Shown here piece by piece: positions 8,016 to 9,725 of a DNA stretch of 9,725 nt. The position numbers and the translations under genes were made by a program. The notes under the pieces were generated by a model that saw nothing but the letters and a program-made list of their open reading frames with translations, did not search any database and had not been told where the DNA came from. Every line of letters starts with the position of its first letter. Within the stretch, counting starts at the first letter, position 1. Source of the stretch: Candidatus Helarchaeota archaeon (GTDB taxonomy: Archaea; Asgardarchaeota; Lokiarchaeia; Helarchaeales; HEL-GB-A); the NCBI GenBank assembly GCA_016840125.1, contig JAEOSY010000041.1:1-9725 (forward strand), read 5' to 3'.

Positions 8016-8044
8016 ATTATATAGATGGAAGAGGTAATTGTAAA
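8016..8044 (-). promoter_or_regulatory. Sigma70 promoter of the S9 peptidase gene
   Basis: On the minus strand a -35 TTTACA (8039-8044) and a -10 TATAAT (8016-8021) are separated by 17 bases. The predicted start near 8009 gives a leader of about 108 nt before the ATG at 7901. Other TATAAT hexamers at 8008-8013 and 7939-7944 lack a matching -35. Confidence 0.6.
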
Positions 8045-8058
8045 TAGAGATAAGAATA

Positions 8059-8080
8059 GGGGTCGGCTTTCGCCGACCCC
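8059..8080. repeat. Perfect 9-bp GC-rich hairpin at the edge of repeat copy B
   Basis: GGGGTCGGC (8059-8067) and GCCGACCCC (8072-8080) form a perfect stem around the TTTC loop. It looks like a terminator stem, but it lies in a divergent intergenic region with no gene ending into it and no T-tract on either side, so a repeat terminus is more likely. Copy A keeps the CCGACCCC arm but its other arm is degraded. Confidence 0.6.
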
Positions 8081-8191
8081 GTTCACTTGGTTCAGTTTTG
8101 GTCCACTTTTTGCACAGAAGGTACGGAATCTGGTAGATTTTTTTCTTCTGACGAGACAAATAAAAATCGCGCAGAGCTTTGATACACCGTA
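8072..8191. repeat. Long direct repeat, copy B (upstream of the S9 promoter)
   Basis: This is the second copy of the element at 5725-5887, in the same orientation. It contains CCGACCCC (8073-8080), the TGGTTCA/TGGTCCA pair with 11-nt spacing (8088-8105), and the core at 8121-8191. It starts about 29 bases upstream of the S9 -35 box. An open frame read through it on the minus strand is a by-product of the repeat. Confidence 0.8.
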
Positions 8192-8237
8192 ATTTGAGCG
8201 ATTTTAAAACAAGTCAATCCAAGTACTAAAATAGCTA

Positions 8238-8265
8238 TTGATTAAATAAACTTGCTGACTATAAT
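8238..8265 (+). promoter_or_regulatory. Sigma70 promoter of hicBA
   Basis: A -35 TTGATT (8238-8243) and a -10 TATAAT (8260-8265) are separated by 16 bases. The predicted start near 8272 leaves a leader of about 34 nt containing AAGGAGGT before the hicB ATG. No dyad operator is obvious at the start site. Confidence 0.6.
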
Positions 8266-8305
8266 GTAAATAAGAGAAAGTAAAATATTCTATTAAGGAG
8301 GTTTT

Positions 8306-8515
8306 ATGGAAAGAGTTTTTACATTAGAATATTGGCAGGATGAGGGTTGGTATATTGGAAGACTAAAGGAAGTTCCAGGGGTCTTTAGTCAAGGTGAATC
8401 TTTGGCAAAGCTTGAGGAGAATATTTGTGAGGCATATAAATTGATGATGGAAACAGAAATATTACCAAAATTATCTGTGCAGCCAAAAGAAAAAGAAGTA
8501 CATATTACATTGTGA
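8306..8515 (+). CDS. hicB: HicB-family antitoxin (minimal, 69 aa)
   Basis: A strong AAGGAGGT ribosome site precedes the ATG. The sequence has the HicB partial RNase H-like fold: a first strand FTLEYWQDEGWYIGRL, then the family signature VPGVFSQGESLAKLEENICEAYKLMMET. HicB proteins bind and block the HicA mRNA interferase. This copy stops at 69 aa, so it has no C-terminal helix-turn-helix or ribbon-helix-helix domain, which many HicB antitoxins use for autorepression. Its stop overlaps the hicA start in GTGA, so translation is probably coupled. Confidence 0.9.
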   Translation: MERVFTLEYWQDEGWYIGRLKEVPGVFSQGESLAKLEENICEAYKLMMETEILPKLSVQPKEKEVHITL

Positions 8516-8694
8516 AAAGAAAGGAGTTGATAAAAATACTGGTGAAGTCAGGTTGCATTTTTATTCGTCATGGTAAAAAACATGATATTTATAAGAACAC
8601 AAAGAATGGTAGGAGGGCACCGATTCCACGACACGCAGAGATAAAGAATACTCTATGTGAATTAATCAAGAAACAATTGAGTATTCAATTGTAG
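8512..8694 (+). CDS. hicA: HicA-family mRNA interferase toxin
   Basis: This 60-aa protein has the HicA double-stranded-RNA-binding-like fold: KRKELIKILVKSGCIFIRHGKKHDIYKN, then PIPRHAEIKNTLCELIKKQL. The conserved catalytic His corresponds to H24 in GKKHDIY, and the PRH-x-EI-x-x-x-T-L block at 39-48 is typical. HicA cleaves mRNA and is neutralised by HicB. It starts at GTG 8512, overlapping the hicB stop. The order hicB-hicA is the reverse of the more common hicA-hicB. All key residues appear intact. Confidence 0.9.
   Translation: MKRKELIKILVKSGCIFIRHGKKHDIYKNTKNGRRAPIPRHAEIKNTLCELIKKQLSIQL
8673..8692. terminator. Perfect hairpin over the hicA stop codon
   Basis: ACAATTGA (8673-8680) and TCAATTGT (8685-8692) form a perfect 8-bp A/T-rich stem with a 4-nt loop overlapping the last hicA codons. 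It has no following T-tract, so it may protect or end the mRNA only weakly. Confidence 0.3.
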
Positions 8695-8713
8695 AAAAGC
8701 CTCTCATATTTAA

Positions 8714-8867
8714 TAGGAGAAAGCGGGGTCAGCCCTCGAATTTCGAATTTGTAAAGATTTTTCCCATTTACATTCAAAGCAAATTTAATGCAGATTTCTG
8801 TATATTCTGCATTGTACTTACCGCTACAGGTTAGTTTCGAGTTTCGAGGGCTGATCCCATCTTTCCT
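8714..8867. mobile_element. MITE-like element with long terminal inverted repeats
   Basis: The left arm (about 8714-8747, containing GGGTCAGCCCTCGAA) and the right arm (about 8835-8867) are inverted repeats with only a few mismatches over roughly 32 bases. The shared inner block is ATCAGCCCTCGAA in one arm and GTCAGCCCTCGAA in the other. Between them lies about 90 bp with a second perfect 8-bp hairpin (AATGCAGA 8787-8794, TCTGCATT 8806-8813). No transposase is encoded, and the open frame on the minus strand is incidental. No clear target-site duplication is visible. It lies between hicA and the RRM gene. Confidence 0.6.
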
Positions 8868-8920
8868 AGCTTTCATCATAGAGAATATCGCAGAAATAAC
8901 TTCTCCACAACTGCAAAAAA

Positions 8921-8966
8921 TTAACATTTGTGCTTGGTAATAACTATTAACATTTCTGCTTGGTAA
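8921..8966. repeat. Two tandem 20-nt direct repeats with a 26-nt period
   Basis: The segments at 8921-8940 and 8947-8966 (TTAACATTT[GC]TGCTTGGTAA) differ at one base. They end 22 bases upstream of the RRM gene -35 box, about where an activator would bind. A duplicated insertion remnant is the alternative. Confidence 0.7.
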
Positions 8967-8988
8967 CATCACAAGTAATAAATTGGCG

Positions 8989-9017
8989 TTGACATTACTA
9001 CTGAATTTGGATATACT
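8989..9017 (+). promoter_or_regulatory. Consensus sigma70 promoter of the RRM gene
   Basis: TTGACA (8989-8994) and TATACT (9012-9017) are separated by 17 bases. The predicted start near 9024 gives a very short leader carrying AAGGAGGT directly before the GTG at 9040. This supports the GTG rather than an in-frame TTG at 8983, which lies upstream of the promoter. Confidence 0.8.
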
Positions 9018-9039
9018 TATTGTATATCAAGGAGGTTTT

Positions 9040-9306
9040 GTGAATATATACGTAGGCAATTTGTCACATGATGCTGTTGACAGCGATTTACAGAAGGCTT
9101 TTGAAGCCTTTGGAACCGTTCAAACCGTAACTATTGTTAAAGATAAATTCAGTGGACAATCAAGAGGATTCGGATTCGTAGAGATGGCGGATAATAAAGA
9201 AGCCCAAGCTGCGATCGACGGTTTGAATGGTAAGGAGTTCATGGGCCGAGCACTCAATGTTAACGAAGCACGTCCTCGTTCTGATCGTCGAGGCGGCGGA
9301 AAATGA
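9040..9306 (+). CDS. Small single-RRM RNA-binding protein
   Basis: This 88-aa protein consists of one RNA recognition motif plus a short basic Arg/Gly tail (RPRSDRRGGGK). RNP2 is IYVGNL (residues 3-8) and RNP1 is RGFGFVEM (about 42-49), with the exposed aromatic residues that stack on RNA in place. Bacterial proteins of this size (cyanobacterial Rbp type and relatives) bind single-stranded RNA and are often linked to cold or stress responses; the specific role here is unknown. The GTG start follows AAGGAGGT and the strong promoter. The next gene also encodes an RNA-binding protein. Confidence 0.95.
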   Translation: MNIYVGNLSHDAVDSDLQKAFEAFGTVQTVTIVKDKFSGQSRGFGFVEMADNKEAQAAIDGLNGKEFMGRALNVNEARPRSDRRGGGK

Positions 9307-9386
9307 GAAGGCTGCATGACGCGAAGCGTTGTATGATCCAACAAGATGGAACTAGGGATCTATTTCATTGAGATAGTTTGGGGTCA

Positions 9387-9414
9387 TTGACACGCATCTT
9401 AATGTGGATATAAT
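9387..9414 (+). promoter_or_regulatory. Consensus sigma70 promoter upstream of khpA
   Basis: TTGACA (9387-9392) and TATAAT (9409-9414) both match consensus exactly, with a 16-base spacer. The start should lie near 9421, giving an untranslated leader of about 150 nt before the ATG at 9571. The leader has no open frame of note and only small dyads (ACAAA...TTTGT near 9450-9464). Confidence 0.8.
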
Positions 9415-9431
9415 CGTGAGCAGGTCACGAT
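9413..9431. promoter_or_regulatory. Perfect dyad over the khpA promoter start site (operator candidate)
   Basis: ATCGTGA (9413-9419) and TCACGAT (9425-9431) are perfect inverted repeats around GCAGG. The dyad overlaps the end of the -10 box and the predicted transcription start, a classic repressor position. The GTGA-N5-TCAC core recalls CRP/FNR-family half-sites, but the spacing differs from the E. coli CRP site. It could instead form a 5'-terminal RNA hairpin. Confidence 0.5.
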
Positions 9432-9570
9432 AAATTAACCGAAGGAAATTACAAATCTGTTTGTGGCGTTGCAGTAATAGGTTCGAAAAAAGTAAGGATA
9501 GTGATTAGGTAGAAAAAGTGGGTTATTCCAATACTGTGACTTAAACGATTGCAAGAGAAGGAGGCAAATC

Positions 9571-9725
9571 ATGAGCGAGCTTAAAGAGCTGATCGAATAC
9601 ATTGTGAAAGCATTAGTAGATAATCCGGAAAAGGTTGAGGTAAAGGAAATCGCTGGAGAAAAGAGCATTATATATGAGCTTAAAGTCGGTGAAGGTGATT
9701 TGGGTAAAGTAATCGGTAAAGAAGG
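9571..9725 (+). CDS. khpA: KhpA-type KH-domain RNA-binding protein, N-terminal part (partial)
   Basis: An ATG with AGAAGGAGG upstream opens a frame that runs off the window; 51 residues are visible. MSELKELIEYIVKALVDNPEKVEV, followed by YELKVGEGDLGKVIGKEG, matches KhpA (YlqC): the N-terminal helix, the NP-[ED]-x-V-x-V strand and the KH GxxG loop in IGKEG. KhpA is a small cytoplasmic RNA chaperone that often pairs with KhpB. In many bacteria it sits between rpsP and rimM-trmD. Here no rpsP lies upstream; instead it has its own promoter and an RRM gene as neighbour. Confidence 0.9.
   Translation, partial: MSELKELIEYIVKALVDNPEKVEVKEIAGEKSIIYELKVGEGDLGKVIGKE

Noticed and set aside
8059..8080. 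Intrinsic terminator at the 9-bp GC hairpin
   Set aside because: No gene ends into it on either strand and no T-tract follows, so it was called a repeat terminus.
7950..8159. 69-aa minus-strand open frame through repeat copy B
   Set aside because: It is made of the repeat, the S9 promoter and the leader. Copy A keeps only a short matching stretch (KWT-x-T-x-PS-x-RG) before a stop, so there is no coding conservation.
5999..8916. Apparent similarity of ACTTCTCC[GA]CA[GA]CTGCA near 6002 and near 8899
   Set aside because: An 18-base match with two differences is expected by chance at about this level in a 10-kb window, and no longer similarity surrounds it.
8685..8972. 95-aa minus-strand open frame across the MITE-like element
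   Set aside because: It is formed by the inverted-repeat element and the tandem repeats, and has no ribosome site or domain.
8983..9039. N-terminal extension of the RRM protein from an upstream TTG
   Set aside because: The -35 and -10 boxes lie inside it, and the GTG at 9040 has an ideal ribosome site and starts exactly at the RRM fold.
9316..9332. Terminator hairpin after the RRM gene (ATGACGC-gaa-GCGTTGT)
   Set aside because: The stem includes two G-T wobbles, the loop is tight, and no T-tract follows.
9421..9570. Remnant of rpsP upstream of khpA, as in the usual operon
   Set aside because: No frame gives an S16-like sequence and the interval is too short for the gene.

Overview
This is an AT-rich bacterial window. 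It has sigma70-type promoters, Shine-Dalgarno sites, a KhpA-type KH protein, a small RRM protein, an S9 peptidase with a Sec signal and a HicBA pair. No gene pins down the taxonomy. The mixture (small bacterial RRM, S9 oligopeptidase, inositol-phosphate-type CDP-alcohol fusion, many intergenic repeats) resembles uncultured candidate-phylum bacteria such as WOR-3/Stahlbacteria, but that is a guess.

Layout. (1) At 1-321 (+) is the C-terminal end of a K+ channel/Trk-type RCK protein. (2) At 322-666 there is no convincing gene. (3) At 667-5499, on the minus strand, lies a tightly packed operon with overlaps or a 1-nt gap between genes. It reads in transcription order: a three-domain protein (nucleotidyltransferase + CDP-alcohol phosphotransferase + HAD phosphatase), a small unknown protein, a GT4-like glycosyltransferase, a 56-aa collapsed second glycosyltransferase, and a GH130-family glycoside phosphorylase/hydrolase. 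A near-perfect extended -10 promoter lies upstream at 5655-5683. (4) At 5958-7901 (-) is a secreted S9 prolyl-oligopeptidase-family peptidase with its own promoter. (5) At 8306-8694 (+) is a hicB-hicA toxin-antitoxin pair with its own promoter. (6) At 8714-8867 is a MITE-like inverted-repeat element. (7) At 9040-9306 (+) is a small RRM RNA-binding protein. (8) From 9571 (+) to the window edge is the start of khpA, behind a consensus promoter overlapped by a perfect dyad.

How the genes may work together. The first operon gene joins the two domains known from bifunctional IPCT/DIPPS (CTP:inositol-1-phosphate cytidylyltransferase and di-myo-inositol-phosphate-phosphate synthase) to a HAD phosphatase. 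In the di-myo-inositol phosphate pathway the product of IPCT/DIPPS still carries a phosphate that must be removed, so the fusion could carry all three steps on one chain. The following glycosyltransferase and GH130 enzyme suggest that a glycosylated (perhaps mannosylated) polyol phosphodiester is made or recycled. This is inference from domain order; substrates cannot be read from the sequence.

Non-coding structure is rich. A diverged direct repeat (a roughly 70-nt core at about 96% identity plus flanking blocks) sits just upstream of the -35 box of two different minus-strand promoters (operon and S9 gene), in the same orientation both times. A 26-nt-period tandem repeat lies just upstream of the RRM promoter. 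Several dyads overlap or follow promoters.
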